Numbered from the stretch's first letter, positions 9,744 through 18,769 are shown. The stretch is DNA of 64,000 nucleotides from DATFVJ01 sp963826515 (GCA_963826515.1 CAWGXI010000010.1:558001-622000); one strand, 5' to 3'. A program made the numbers and translations. Notes: generated by a model not told the origin, from the sequence alone.

Positions 9744-10562
9744 GAGCCGTCGCACCGCTGCCAGCTCGCTGTCGGGCGGGTAACACACCTGCTCGAGGCA
9801 GAGCCCATGCGGCGGTGCCACGTTTACCGCCGAATCTCTTACTCCCCTGGCCAGCACCTCGGCCGGCCACTCGACCGGCCGGCGGCCGTCGCCGACGGCG
9901 AACATCGCACCGACGAGCGCCCGGACCATGTTGTGGCAGAAGGCGTTCGCCACAACCGTCGCGACCGCCACGGTCTCGCTGTCGCGTGCCCACTCCATCT
10001 GGATCAGCCGCCGGATGGAGGTCGCGCCTTCGCGCCGCTTGCAGAACGCCGCGAAGTCGTGCTCGCCCACGAGCGCGGAGGCGGCCACGTTCATCAGCAC
10101 CACGTCCAGCGGGCGGCGATACGCCACGGTATCGTGCCTGCGCAGCGGGTCGACGCCGATGGGATCGTCGGATACGCGGTATGAGTAGCGGCGCCACAGC
10201 GCGGAGAAGCGCGCATCAAAGTCCGCGGGTGCCTTGCACGCCGCCTTGACTCGGACATCGGGCGGGAGCAGCCTGGCCAGCCGCCGCACAGCCTGGCCTT
10301 CGAGGTACGCACAGGCCTGCGAAGGCGCATCGAAATGCGCCACCTGCCCGCGCGCGTGCACTCCCGCGTCCGTTCGCCCGGCAACCGTCAGCCGCGGCGC
10401 ATCCGGCAAGCGAAGCAGCCTGCCAATCGCCTCTTCCACGACGGCCTGTACCGTCCGCCGACCGGGCTGCCGCGCCCAACCGGAGAAGGCCGCGCCGTCA
10501 TAGGTCAGATCGAGCCGGACCCGAACGGCTGCCGCAGCGGCCAGCTCAGGAGTGCTGGCCAT
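9693..10562 (-). CDS. truA: tRNA pseudouridine(38-40) synthase
   Basis: Isomerises U38-U40 in the tRNA anticodon arm. The 289 residues include LDLTYDGAAFSGWARQP, the catalytic-Asp motif (LTVAGRTDAGVHARGQVAHF), EGEHDF-type AALVGEHDFAAFCK and FCHNMVRALVGAMFAVG. I chose the ATG at 10562, just upstream of the core, over a much longer open frame whose N-terminus is only an antisense reading of rplQ. This start overlaps the end of rplQ by 17 bases, suggesting translational coupling. The last 15-20 residues come from a tandem repeat and look like a late addition. Confidence 0.95.
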   Translation of the reverse strand: MASTPELAAAAAVRVRLDLTYDGAAFSGWARQPGRRTVQAVVEEAIGRLLRLPDAPRLTVAGRTDAGVHARGQVAHFDAPSQACAYLEGQAVRRLARLLPPDVRVKAACKAPADFDARFSALWRRYSYRVSDDPIGVDPLRRHDTVAYRRPLDVVLMNVAASALVGEHDFAAFCKRREGATSIRRLIQMEWARDSETVAVATVVANAFCHNMVRALVGAMFAVGDGRRPVEWPAEVLARGVRDSAVNVAPPHGLCLEQVCYPPDSELAAVRRLADRRLHSSSRPPVSFE

Positions 10563-11457
10563 CCTCAGGCTCGGCGTCATCGTCCGCTGCCGCCGCGTCG
10601 CGTGCGGCGGCATCTTCTTCCATCGCGTCACCTGCCGCGGCATCATTGTCCGCTGCGCCGGCTGGCACGGCCTCGTCAGCGGTGCCGGCGGCCGCAGACA
10701 CGCCACTGGCCTCGTACGCGCCGCTGGCCTCGGACGCGCCGGTGACCTCAGCAGTGCCGGCGGCCTCGGACCTGCCAGTGACCTCAGCAGTGCCGGCGGC
10801 CTCGGACCTGCCGGTGACCTCAGCAGTGCCGGCGGCCTCGGACCTGCCGGTGACCTCAGCAGTGCCGGCGGCCTCGGACGTGCCGGCGGCCGCGGACGTG
10901 CCGGCGGCCGCGGACGTGCCGGCGGCCGCGGACGTGCTGGCGACCTCCGCCGCCAGGTCGGTCCCGTCCTCGGCCACCTCGGCGGGAGCCTGCCCGGTGA
11001 TGCCGGCCGCCCGCGTGGTGCCGCCCGCCGGCGTAGCCGCTGGAGTGGCGGCGGGCGCGGGCCTGCGGACCCTGCGCCGACGCGCCGCGGGTGCCTGCAC
11101 GTCATCGGCGACAAGCTCGATCACGGCCATCGGCGCGTTGTCGCCCTTGCGCGGGCCGATCTTCGTAATGCGGGTGTAGCCGCCAGGCCGGGTGGCGAAG
11201 CTCGGGCCGATTTCCGTGAACAGGGTATGCACGACGCTTTTGTCGGTGACCAGGGTGAGGACCCTCCTGCGCGCATGCAGGTCACCTCGCTTGGCGAAGG
11301 TAATCAGCCGTTCGGCCACCGGACGGAGCCTGCGCGCCTTCGCCTCGGTCGTCGTGATGCGCCTGTGCTCGAACAGCGCGGTGGCGAGGTTCGCCAGGAT
11401 GTGCCGCTGGTGGGAAGAACTGCCACCCAGCCGTGGGCCCTTGGTGGGCGTGGGCAT
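10546..11457 (-). CDS. rplQ: 50S ribosomal protein L17 with a long repetitive C-terminal extension
   Basis: Large-subunit protein near the exit tunnel. Residues 1-120 are a normal L17 (MPTPTKGPRLGGSSSHQRHI, TTEAKARRLRPVAERLITFA, GGYTRITKIGPRKGDNAPM). The product runs to 303 residues, however, against about 120-200 in most bacteria. The extra 150 or so residues are Ala/Gly/Thr/Glu-rich, with SAAAGT units and 12-residue repeats (SEAAGTAEVTGR), ending in an acidic tail. It lies between rpoA and truA in the alpha-operon order. Confidence 0.96.
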   Translation of the reverse strand: MPTPTKGPRLGGSSSHQRHILANLATALFEHRRITTTEAKARRLRPVAERLITFAKRGDLHARRRVLTLVTDKSVVHTLFTEIGPSFATRPGGYTRITKIGPRKGDNAPMAVIELVADDVQAPAARRRRVRRPAPAATPAATPAGGTTRAAGITGQAPAEVAEDGTDLAAEVASTSAAAGTSAAAGTSAAAGTSEAAGTAEVTGRSEAAGTAEVTGRSEAAGTAEVTGRSEAAGTAEVTGASEASGAYEASGVSAAAGTADEAVPAGAADNDAAAGDAMEEDAAARDAAAADDDAEPEDGQHS

Positions 11458-11566
11458 GTTGTCCTACTCCTCGTCTGCTGCCTGCCAGACCGCGCCGCGG
11501 CTGGTTCGTTCGCTTCGCTGCTGAGCCCAAGCTCAGAAACAGAGCCTGAGCTCAGCAGCGGACACT

Positions 11567-12583
11567 TTAGTACTGCTCCGTCTCGACGTAGCTCTGGTCG
11601 TCATCCGCACCGAAGCTGTCCGCCGCCGTACCAGGATCGAACCCGGGCGGTGAGTCCTTGAGTGCCAGCCCCATGTCGATCAGCTTCTGCTTGACCTCCT
11701 CGATCGACTTGGCGCCGAAGTTGCGGATGTCGAGCAGATCCTGCTCACTGCGAGCCACCAGTTCACCCACCGTGTGGATGCCCTCGCGCTTCAGGCAGTT
11801 GTACGAGCGGACAGTGAGGTTCAGCTCCTCGATCGGCAGCGCGAGGTCCGCGGCAAGCGCGGCGTCCGTCGGCGACGGCCCCATGTCGATGCCCTCAGCA
11901 TCGACATTAAGCTCGCGCGCCAGGCCGAACAGCTCAACGAGCGTCTTTCCTGCGCTGGCCACCGCGTCACGCGGCCGCAGGCAGGGCTTGGTCTCGACGT
12001 CGAGGATGAGCTTGTCGAAGTCGGTGCGCTGCTCCACACGGGTAGCTTCGACCTTGTAGGTCACGCGCATTACCGGCGAGTAGATCGAGTCGATCGGGAT
12101 GCGGCCGATTTCCTGGCCGGGCTGCTTGTTCTGGGTCGCCGAGACGTACCCGCGGCCACGCTCGACCGTGAGCTCCATTTCCAGCTTGCCCTTGCCGTTC
12201 AGGGTCGCGATGTGCAGGTCCGGGTTGTGGACCTCGACGCCCGCCGGCGGCGCGATGTCGGCGGCCGTGACCTCGCCGGGGCCTTGCTTGCGCAGGTACA
12301 TCACCACGGGCTCGTCATGCTCGGAGGAGACCACGAGCTCCTTGAGGTTGAGGATGATGTCGGTTACATCTTCCTTGACCCCTGGAACCGTCGAGAACTC
12401 GTGCAGCACCCCTTCGATCCTGATGCTGGTGACCGCTGCGCCGGGGATGGAGGACAGCAGCGTACGCCGGACCGAGTTACCGATCGTGTAGCCGAAGCCA
12501 GGCTCCAGAGGCTCGATCACGAACCTGGAGCGGAACTCGTCTACCTGCTCCTCGGTGAGAGCCGGACGCTGAGCTATGAGCAT
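11567..12583 (-). CDS. rpoA: DNA-directed RNA polymerase alpha subunit
   Basis: Assembly platform and UP-element/activator contact of RNA polymerase. The 338-residue product has the N-terminal dimerisation domain (LEPGFGYTIGNSVRRTLLSS, IRIEGVLHEFSTVPGVKEDV). After a linker comes the C-terminal domain (IEELNLTVRSYNCLKREGIH, LLDIRNFGAKSIEEVKQKL). Length and start are normal. It follows rpsD and precedes rplQ. Confidence 0.99.
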   Translation of the reverse strand: MLIAQRPALTEEQVDEFRSRFVIEPLEPGFGYTIGNSVRRTLLSSIPGAAVTSIRIEGVLHEFSTVPGVKEDVTDIILNLKELVVSSEHDEPVVMYLRKQGPGEVTAADIAPPAGVEVHNPDLHIATLNGKGKLEMELTVERGRGYVSATQNKQPGQEIGRIPIDSIYSPVMRVTYKVEATRVEQRTDFDKLILDVETKPCLRPRDAVASAGKTLVELFGLARELNVDAEGIDMGPSPTDAALAADLALPIEELNLTVRSYNCLKREGIHTVGELVARSEQDLLDIRNFGAKSIEEVKQKLIDMGLALKDSPPGFDPGTAADSFGADDDQSYVETEQY

Positions 12584-12673
12584 CTTTCTTCCTTTCCGCG
12601 ACGCCCGCTATTTGACGGTCGCGATGCTTCGTGGCCGGCACAGTCGGCGGACATCCCGCCCGCCGGCCACGTG

Positions 12674-13300
12674 TTACTTCGAGTAGTACTCGACGATGAG
12701 CTGTTCTTGGACCTGAGTGTCGATCTGGGCGCGGGCCGGCAACGTATGGACAAGGATGCGCATCTTGTCCGCGACCACATCGAGCCACCCTGGAACCTGG
12801 CGCTCACCCGCCTCGGCGCGCGCGATGACGAACGGCGTGAATTCGCGGGACTTCTCCCGCACGTCGACGATGTCGTTGTCGGACACCCGGTATGACGGGA
12901 TATCCACCTTTTTGCCGTTGACCAGGAAGTGACCATGCCGCACCAGCTGGCGGGCCATGTCACGGCTCTTCGCGAACCCGGCACGGTAGACCACGTTGTC
13001 CAGCCGGCTCTCGAGCAGCTGCAGCAGGTTCTCACCGGTCTTGCCGCGCCGGCGCGACGCCTCCTCGTAATAACCGCGGAACTGCCGCTCGAGCACGCCG
13101 TAGATCCGGCGTGCCTTCTGCTTCTCCCGGACCTGGAGCAGGTACTCGCTCTCCTTGGGGCGGCCACGGCCATGCTCGCCAGGCGGGTAGGGCCGGATCT
13201 CAATCGGGCACTTTGGCGAGTCGCATTTCGCGCCCTTGAGGAAGAGCTTCATCTTCTCGCGGCGGCACAGCTTGCAGTCCGCGCCGGTATAACGAGCCAT
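12674..13300 (-). CDS. rpsD: 30S ribosomal protein S4, zinc-binding form
   Basis: Primary 16S-binding protein. The 208 residues include four N-terminal cysteines (CKLCRREKMKLFLKGAKC followed by a CPIEIRP segment), the C+ form expected to bind zinc. The S4/RNA-binding core follows (ESRLDNVVYRAGFAKSRDMA, RQLVRHGHFLVNGKKVDIPS). It ends in the family's EQLIVEYYSK. The start at MARYTGADCKLC is conserved. Confidence 0.98.
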   Translation of the reverse strand: MARYTGADCKLCRREKMKLFLKGAKCDSPKCPIEIRPYPPGEHGRGRPKESEYLLQVREKQKARRIYGVLERQFRGYYEEASRRRGKTGENLLQLLESRLDNVVYRAGFAKSRDMARQLVRHGHFLVNGKKVDIPSYRVSDNDIVDVREKSREFTPFVIARAEAGERQVPGWLDVVADKMRILVHTLPARAQIDTQVQEQLIVEYYSK

Positions 13301-13394
13301 CTATCAAAAACTCCTGTCTATCATCTTACGTTTCAACCTCTTTCTGGCTCAGCGTGATCCTCGGCCGTTCGCAGACGGTCAAAACGTAAGATTC

Positions 13395-13802
13395 TCAAAC
13401 CCGGCGCCGCTTCGGCGGCAGGCAACCATTGTGCGGAACCGGGGTCACATCCTGAATCGAGCCGACCTCGAGGCCGGTCGCCTGCAGCGACCTGATCGCG
13501 GTCTCGCGGCCCGATCCGGGACCCTTGACGAAGACATCGACCTTGCGCATGCCGTGCTCCATAGCGCGGCGCGCCGCGGCCTCGGCCGCCATCTGAGCGG
13601 CGAACGGCGTCGACTTGCGCGAGCCTTTGAAGCCGACCTGACCAGACGACGCCCATGAGATGACATTGCCCATCGGGTCGGTGATAGAGACGATCGTGTT
13701 GTTGAACGTGCTCTTGATGTGGGCGTGCCCGTGAGCGACGTTCTTCCGTTCCTTGCGGCGCACCTTCTTGGCCGCGCCGCGGCTGCTGCTCTTCGGAGGC
13801 AT
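13395..13802 (-). CDS. rpsK: 30S ribosomal protein S11
   Basis: Platform protein forming part of the mRNA exit channel. The 135 residues begin MPPKSSSRGAAKKVRRKERK and contain the conserved AHIKSTFNNTIVSITDPMGN, GPGSGRETAIRSLQ and VTPVPHNGCLPPKRRRV. Length and order (rpsM-rpsK-rpsD-rpoA-rplQ) are standard. Confidence 0.99.
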   Translation of the reverse strand: MPPKSSSRGAAKKVRRKERKNVAHGHAHIKSTFNNTIVSITDPMGNVISWASSGQVGFKGSRKSTPFAAQMAAEAAARRAMEHGMRKVDVFVKGPGSGRETAIRSLQATGLEVGSIQDVTPVPHNGCLPPKRRRV

Positions 13803-13871
13803 CCTGCTCCCAAACTCCCAGAGGTCATCGGTCCGCGGCGACGCTTGCCGCGTTCCACAGCGGACTACCGG

Positions 13872-14252
13872 TTACTTCTTACCGACCTTCTTCTTGCCGG
13901 CCACGGTCTTCTTCTTGCCCTTGCGGGTGCGGGCGTTGGTCTGCGTGCGCTGACCGTGCACCGGCAGCCCTCGACGGTGCCTAATGCCCTGGTAGCAGCC
14001 GATCTCGACCTTGCGGCGGATGTCCGCCTGCACCTCGCGGCGCAGGTCGCCTTCCACCTTGTAGCTGGCCTCGATCCAGTCACGCAGCCGGACAAGCTCT
14101 TCGTCGCCAAGCTGGTGGACGCGCATGTCCGGGCTGACGCCTGTGGCATCGAGCGTTTGCAGGGCGCGGGTCCGGCCCACGCCGTATATGTAGGTAAGCG
14201 CGACCTCGAGCCGCTTGTCGCGGGGCAGGTCGACGCCTACGAGACGTGCCAT
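13872..14252 (-). CDS. rpsM: 30S ribosomal protein S13
   Basis: Head protein bridging to 50S L5 and contacting P-site tRNA. The 126 residues start MARLVGVDLPRDKRLEVALT and include YGVGRTRALQTLDATGV, RGIRHRRGLPVHGQRT-type CYQGIRHRRGLPVHGQRTQT and a very basic KKKTVAGKKKVGKK tail. The leader has an AG-rich ribosome-binding site. Confidence 0.98.
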   Translation of the reverse strand: MARLVGVDLPRDKRLEVALTYIYGVGRTRALQTLDATGVSPDMRVHQLGDEELVRLRDWIEASYKVEGDLRREVQADIRRKVEIGCYQGIRHRRGLPVHGQRTQTNARTRKGKKKTVAGKKKVGKK

Positions 14253-14491
14253 CTTGGGCAGCTCTCCTTCTGGTTACGGAGGTCCTGCGCGCCGCCTCCC
14301 CGCCACTGCCCGGGCGGAGCCCCGGCCTCCGAACCGGGGGCTGCATCCGGCCGTGCCGGCCGGAGCTGCGGAACACCTCTTCTGTTATGCGCCTGCTCCC
14401 GTTCGGGTAGCAGGTGGCGCGGCCGGCCGTGCCGGTCGTGGGTGGCACAGCGGAGCGCGCTCCGCGAGCTACGCGGCGCGTGCGGCGCTGG

Positions 14492-14605
14492 TCAGCCCTG
14501 GCGCTGCTTGTGCCGCGGGTCCGAGCAGATGACCATGACCCGGCCATGCCTGCGGATGACCCGGCACTTGCTGCAGATCCTCTTGACGCTTGGCTTGACC
14601 TTCAT
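14492..14605 (-). CDS. rpmJ: 50S ribosomal protein L36, zinc-binding form
   Basis: Too short for most gene callers (37 codons). It reads MKVKPSVKRICSKCRVIRRH, continues GRVMVICSDPRHKQRQG, and stops at a TGA at 14492-14494. The CxxC...C....H set marks the zinc-binding C+ form, which many bacteria pair with a zinc-free paralogue for zinc starvation. It sits between infA and rpsM, its usual place. An AGGAG-like ribosome-binding site precedes the ATG. Confidence 0.97.
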   Translation of the reverse strand: MKVKPSVKRICSKCRVIRRHGRVMVICSDPRHKQRQG

Positions 14606-14663
14606 GGTGGTCTCCTCGGATTCCCCGGTCCCAAGGGACCGGTTTGCCCGCAGCTCCTTAAGG

Positions 14664-14718
14664 CTTGTAGCGATACACGGTTGTTTTGTAGCGGTACACG
14701 GTTACTTGTAGCGGTACA
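14664..14718. repeat. Three near-copies of the infA 3' end in tandem
   Basis: The sequence TTGTAGCGGTACACGGTT and close variants occur three times at a spacing of about 20 bases (around 14665, 14686 and 14706). The right-most copy is the actual end of infA, antisense of its YRYK-stop. The others lie just downstream of the infA stop and look like slippage duplications. Confidence 0.85.
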
Positions 14719-14923
14719 CGATCCGCCCGCGACTGAGGTCGTAGGGGCTCAGCTCGACGACGACCCTGTCATCGGGCAGGATCCGAATGTAGTGCATCCG
14801 CATCTTGCCGCTGATGTGGGCGAGAACCTTGTGCCCATTGTCGAGTTCGACCCGGAAGAACGCGTTCGGGAGTGACTCGACAACCGTGCCCTCGATCTCG
14901 ATGGCACCGTCCTTCTTGGGCAT
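14702..14923 (-). CDS. infA: Translation initiation factor IF-1
   Basis: Binds the 30S A site during initiation. This 73-residue single OB-fold protein begins MPKKDGAIEIEGTVVESLPN and includes FRVELDNGHKVLAHISGKMR, ILPDDRVVVELSPYDL and RGRIVYRYK. Length is exactly typical. It precedes rpmJ and rpsM as in other actinobacteria. Confidence 0.99.
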   Translation of the reverse strand: MPKKDGAIEIEGTVVESLPNAFFRVELDNGHKVLAHISGKMRMHYIRILPDDRVVVELSPYDLSRGRIVYRYK

Positions 14924-15128
14924 ATGCTCCGCGCTTCACTGAAGGGCCGTGTCCGGCCTGGTGGTCATGATGGTTTGGTGCTATGCGCTGCTGCGGTCAT
15001 GGGGCCGCGATCACCGGGCACCCTGCAGTCCCGTCCCAAAGCACCGAGTGCAGAGTTTACGCCACAAGCGGCGCCAACGCGAATCCTTCCGTCTACCCGC
15101 GGCAGGCCTGGTGGCAAGGCTGCCGGGC

Positions 15129-15752
15129 TCACTGGTCCCGCGGTGGGCCGCCGCCAGGATCGGCCGGACCACCGTGCAAATCGTCGCGGCCTGACCGCAG
15201 GTCGCGCCTCAGCTGGTGACGCTGCGCACGTAATTGGTCGCGCACGTCGTGGCGCCGTGCCCGCCATTCGTCCCTGCCCGCGCCGCGGTCGCGGGGTCCC
15301 CCTTTCGGCGGCCCGCCGCCAAAGATCCAGCTCCCCAGCATCACCGCACCCCAGGGCCCGATGATCCACACGGGCCAGAAATAGGCGGTGCCACCCGAGG
15401 TAAGGCCCGCTGTGATCAGCCAGATCACGGTGAGGACCAGGCTGACCGAGGCCCAGGCCCCCCAGGCGGCACGCCATGCCGGTGAGATCCGGCCGAGGCC
15501 ACGGGTGGCTGGCGGCCGCGGTGGCGGAACGAACCGCTGACCGGCCGGAATCGGCAACTGGTACAGATCTATCGCGGGCAGATCAGCCATCACGTCGTCC
15601 AGTTCCCCGACCGTCTTGGCCGCGTACACGCGGTCCAGGCGTTCCTGGAACTCCTCCACCGTCAGCCGGCCCGTCGCGTGATGCTCCCGCAGCGCCTCCG
15701 CTGCGCGATCACGGTCGGCGTCGGAGGCGCGGATCCGGGGATCGGACGGCAT
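15129..15752 (-). CDS. DUF1707 domain-containing membrane protein
   Basis: Function unknown. The 207 residues open with the DUF1707 (SHOCT-like) module typical of actinobacteria: IRASDADRDRAAEALREHHA then GRLTVEEFQERLDRVYAAKT and VGELDDVMADLP. A Pro-rich linker leads to two membrane segments, at about residues 101-121 (SVSLVLTVIWLITAGL) and 127-148 (YFWPVWIIGPWGAVMLGSWI). The tail is strongly charged, with Arg/Asp repeats (RARRHDVRDQLRAQRHQLRR). It lies between map and infA, 12 bases after map, so it may be cotranscribed. A second, broken DUF1707 gene lies near 57.9 kb. Confidence 0.9.
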   Translation of the reverse strand: MPSDPRIRASDADRDRAAEALREHHATGRLTVEEFQERLDRVYAAKTVGELDDVMADLPAIDLYQLPIPAGQRFVPPPRPPATRGLGRISPAWRAAWGAWASVSLVLTVIWLITAGLTSGGTAYFWPVWIIGPWGAVMLGSWIFGGGPPKGGPRDRGAGRDEWRARRHDVRDQLRAQRHQLRRDLRSGRDDLHGGPADPGGGPPRDQ

Positions 15753-15763
15753 CGCTACTCACC

Positions 15764-16603
15764 TCAGCTATTCGAGCTTGCGGCAGCGCCAGCCGCCGGG
15801 GCGAGGTTGCCCAGCCGGCTCGCTCCGCCGTCGACCGAGGTCAGCACCCATGGGCCGGCCGCGGTGATCGCGACCGTATGCTCGAAGTGCGCCGACCACG
15901 AACGGTCCGCTGTCACCACGGTCCAGTTGTCAGCAAGCAGTTTCGTGGCACGGCTGCCTGCGGTCACCATCGGCTCGACCGCGAGTGCCATGCCCTCCCT
16001 GAGCAGGGGACCGTGACCCGGCGGACCATAGTTCGGCACCGAAGGCGGCATGTGCATCTCGGTCCCGATGCCATGCCCCACATACTCCTCGACGATGCCG
16101 TATTCGCCGCTGGATCGGACGCTGCCTTCGATGGCGTGTGAGATGTCGGTAAGCCAGCAGCAGGCCCTGGCGTTCGAGAGCCCTCGCCAGAGGGCCTCTT
16201 CACACACCGCTAGCAACCGCGACATTTCCGCTGAAATAGGACCGACTCCTACGGTGAGCGCGGCATCCGCGTGCCAGCCGTCCACGATGGCGCCGCAATC
16301 GATCGAAATTACCGAACCGCCGCGCAGCCGTTTGGTATTACTGGGGATGCCATGCACAATCTCCTCGTCCACCGACGTGCAGATGGTGGCAGGGAATCCG
16401 TGGTAGCCCTTGAACGATGGGACGCCACCCGCGGCGCGGATGCGCTCTTCCGCGAGGGCGTCAAGCTCCGCGGTCGTGACGCCCGGCTGTGCCGCGGCGG
16501 CCAGCGCTTGCAGCGTCCCGGCGACAAGCACCCCGGCCTCGCGCATCTTGGCGAACTGCGCCGGGGACTTCAGCTGGATCGCTGGCCTATGACTTCTCCG
16601 CAC
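15764..16603 (-). CDS. map: Type I methionine aminopeptidase
   Basis: Removes the initiator methionine from nascent proteins. The 279-residue product retains all five metal ligands: two Asp in IVDGWHADAAL, His in GHGIGTEMH, Glu in LAVEPMVTAG and Glu in FEHTVAIT. Substrate-pocket motifs (ATICTSVDEEIVHGIPS) are present. The GTG start at 16603 has AGGGGG six bases upstream. A short Ala/Ser-rich tail follows the catalytic domain. It follows adk in the usual secY-adk-map order. Confidence 0.97.
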   Translation of the reverse strand: MRRSHRPAIQLKSPAQFAKMREAGVLVAGTLQALAAAAQPGVTTAELDALAEERIRAAGGVPSFKGYHGFPATICTSVDEEIVHGIPSNTKRLRGGSVISIDCGAIVDGWHADAALTVGVGPISAEMSRLLAVCEEALWRGLSNARACCWLTDISHAIEGSVRSSGEYGIVEEYVGHGIGTEMHMPPSVPNYGPPGHGPLLREGMALAVEPMVTAGSRATKLLADNWTVVTADRSWSAHFEHTVAITAAGPWVLTSVDGGASRLGNLAPAAGAAASSNS

Positions 16604-16675
16604 AGATCCCCCTCTGTCGGGATTAGAGGTTACCTACCAGTTTGCGCCCCGCCGCGAGCGCCACCGTGCCGCCGG

Positions 16676-17329
16676 TCAGCTGACAAACGGCCGCAACGCT
16701 CCGATGGCACGCGCGGTGACCTCTTCGACCGGGCCGGTCGCATCGATGCCGAGCAGGATCCCCTCATCTGCATAGAACGCGATCAACGGCGAGGTCTGTT
16801 CCTGGTAGACCTCAAGCCGGTGCCGGATTGTTTCTTCACGATCATCGTCGCGCTGGAACAGCTCGCCGCCGCAGTCGTCGCAGATATCCCGCCGGGCCGG
16901 CGGATCGAAGAGCACATGCCAGACCCGCCCGCAGCGGTGGCACGTGCGCCTGCCGGACAGCCTCCGTACCACCTCGTCGTCGTCAACGACGAGTTCGAGT
17001 ACCAGTTCCAGCCGGGTCTCCCACTCCGTCAGCATCTTTTTCAGCGTCTCGGCCTGCGGGACATTCCGCGGAAAGCCATCTAGCAGAAAGCCTTCTTGCG
17101 TGTCATCCTCTGTCAGCCGATCGCGGACCATCGCGATGGTTATCTCGTCAGGGACCAGATCACCCAGGTCCATGTAGGCCTTCGCCTTACGGCCAAGTGC
17201 CGTGCCGTTGCTCACGTTGTAACGAAAGATGTCACCTGTCGAGATTTTCGGGATCGCCAGGTGGGAGGAGATGAACTGGGCCTGTGTCCCCTTCCCCGCA
17301 CCGGGGGGCCCGACGAGGACGATGCGCAC
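16676..17329 (-). CDS. adk: Adenylate kinase with zinc-type LID domain
   Basis: Interconverts ATP+AMP and 2 ADP. The 217 residues start MRIVLVGPPGAGKGTQAQFI (P-loop). AMP-site motifs DGFPRNVPQAETL and ISTGDIFR follow. The LID carries four cysteines (CHRCGRVWHV and CDDCGGELFQRDDD), the zinc-binding form. The GTG start overlaps the secY stop by one base (TAGTG), indicating translational coupling. Confidence 0.98.
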   Translation of the reverse strand: MRIVLVGPPGAGKGTQAQFISSHLAIPKISTGDIFRYNVSNGTALGRKAKAYMDLGDLVPDEITIAMVRDRLTEDDTQEGFLLDGFPRNVPQAETLKKMLTEWETRLELVLELVVDDDEVVRRLSGRRTCHRCGRVWHVLFDPPARRDICDDCGGELFQRDDDREETIRHRLEVYQEQTSPLIAFYADEGILLGIDATGPVEEVTARAIGALRPFVS

Positions 17330-18639
17330 TACCGCAGGAAACCCTCATAGTTACGCTGTTGCAGCTGGCTTTCGATCTGCTTCACCGTGTCCAGCCCTAC
17401 GCCCACGGTGATCAGGATGCTGGTGCCGCCAAACGGGAACTGGTTGCTCGCGCCGACGACCGCCAGCGCCACCATCGGTATCAGGGCGATGAGACCCAGG
17501 TAAGGTGCGCCCGCGGCGGTTAGCCGGGTAAGCACATAGTCCAGGTATTCGGCGGTGGGCCGGCCCGGCCGGATGCCGGGTATGAACCCGCCCACCTTTT
17601 TCATGTTGTCAGCGACTTCGACCGGGTTGAACGTGATCATTACGTAGAAGTAGGTGAAGAAGATGATCAATGCGAAGAACGAGAGCATGTACAGCGGACG
17701 ATCACTTTTGACCAGGTTGTTGTTGACCCAGTTCACCCAGCCGCTCGGATGATTCGGGTTGCCGAGCAGAGACGTTGCCAGCTGGGGTATGTACAGCAAC
17801 GACGAGGCGAAGATGACAGGAATGACGCCGGCCTGGTTGACCTTGAGCGGGATGTAGGTGGACGTGCCGCCATACATGCGGCGGCCCACCATCCGTTTCG
17901 CGTATTGCACAGGGACGCGGCGCTGCGCCTGCTCGACGAAGACGACGCCCGCGATGATCGCGACGCCGATGGAGACGACGAGGCCGAGCACGAACGGGCC
18001 CTTAACCTGGCCGATCTGGACCATCTCGCTTGGGATGACCGCGATGACCTGGGTGAAAATCAGGATGGACATGCCGTTGCCGACGCCGCGGTCGGTGATG
18101 AGCTCACCCAGCCACATGATCACGGCCGTGCCCGCCGTCATGCAGATCACGATCGTGCCCTGGGTGAAGATTGACTGGTTCGCCAGCAGCGGCTGGGTGC
18201 AGTTAGAGAACAGCTTGCCGCTCTTGGCCAGGGCCACAATGCCTGTGGACTGGAGGATTGCCAGGCCGATGGTCAGGTACCTGGTGTACTGAGTGATCTT
18301 CGCCTGGCCCGCCTGGCCCTCGTCCTTCAGCGCCTCAAGTCGCGGGATCACGACTGTGAGCAGCTGCAGGATGATGCTTGCCGTGATGTACGGCATGATG
18401 CCGAGCGCGAAGACCGACAGCCGCAGCAGCGCGCCGCCGCTGAACAGGTTCACCAGCTGGTAGACGCCCGCCTGGCTGCTTCCGGCCTCCAGGCCGATGC
18501 ACGCGTTGATGGACTTCTCCGAGACGCCAGGTGCGGGCAGCGCGGAGCCCAGCCGGAACACGGCAATGATGAAGAGCGTAAATAGCAGCTTCCTGCGCAG
18601 GTCAGGCGTCCGGAACGCCCGTATGAACGCGGTAAGCAT
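17329..18639 (-). CDS. secY: Preprotein translocase subunit SecY
   Basis: Channel of the Sec translocon. I start it at MLTAFIRAFRTPDLRRKLLF (18639), which matches the family N-terminus and has GAGG eight bases upstream; the frame is open 22 codons further. The 436 residues contain the ten-helix core, with PYITASIILQLL, the LKDEGQAGQAKITQYTRYLT loop, the TDRGVGNGMSILIFTQVI motif and KRMVGRRMYGGTSTYIPLKV. It lies between rplO and adk. SecE is encoded at 47.6 kb. Confidence 0.98.
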   Translation of the reverse strand: MLTAFIRAFRTPDLRRKLLFTLFIIAVFRLGSALPAPGVSEKSINACIGLEAGSSQAGVYQLVNLFSGGALLRLSVFALGIMPYITASIILQLLTVVIPRLEALKDEGQAGQAKITQYTRYLTIGLAILQSTGIVALAKSGKLFSNCTQPLLANQSIFTQGTIVICMTAGTAVIMWLGELITDRGVGNGMSILIFTQVIAVIPSEMVQIGQVKGPFVLGLVVSIGVAIIAGVVFVEQAQRRVPVQYAKRMVGRRMYGGTSTYIPLKVNQAGVIPVIFASSLLYIPQLATSLLGNPNHPSGWVNWVNNNLVKSDRPLYMLSFFALIIFFTYFYVMITFNPVEVADNMKKVGGFIPGIRPGRPTAEYLDYVLTRLTAAGAPYLGLIALIPMVALAVVGASNQFPFGGTSILITVGVGLDTVKQIESQLQQRNYEGFLR

Positions 18640-18769
18640 GCGCCGTCCTCGTATTGGTGGGTGAACGTATTCGGCCGCGCTCGCGGCGTAGTGTATTCGC
18701 TGCACTCTAACAGGAGCAGCGTGGAATACCGATAGCGCGCGTCCTGCGGTCAGGCCAGCGGTGGTCCAG

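Noticed and set aside
10563..11114. N-terminal extension of truA (frame open to 11114)
   Set aside because: The extra 184 codons are an out-of-frame reading of the rplQ repeat tail; the family N-terminus begins near the ATG at 10562.
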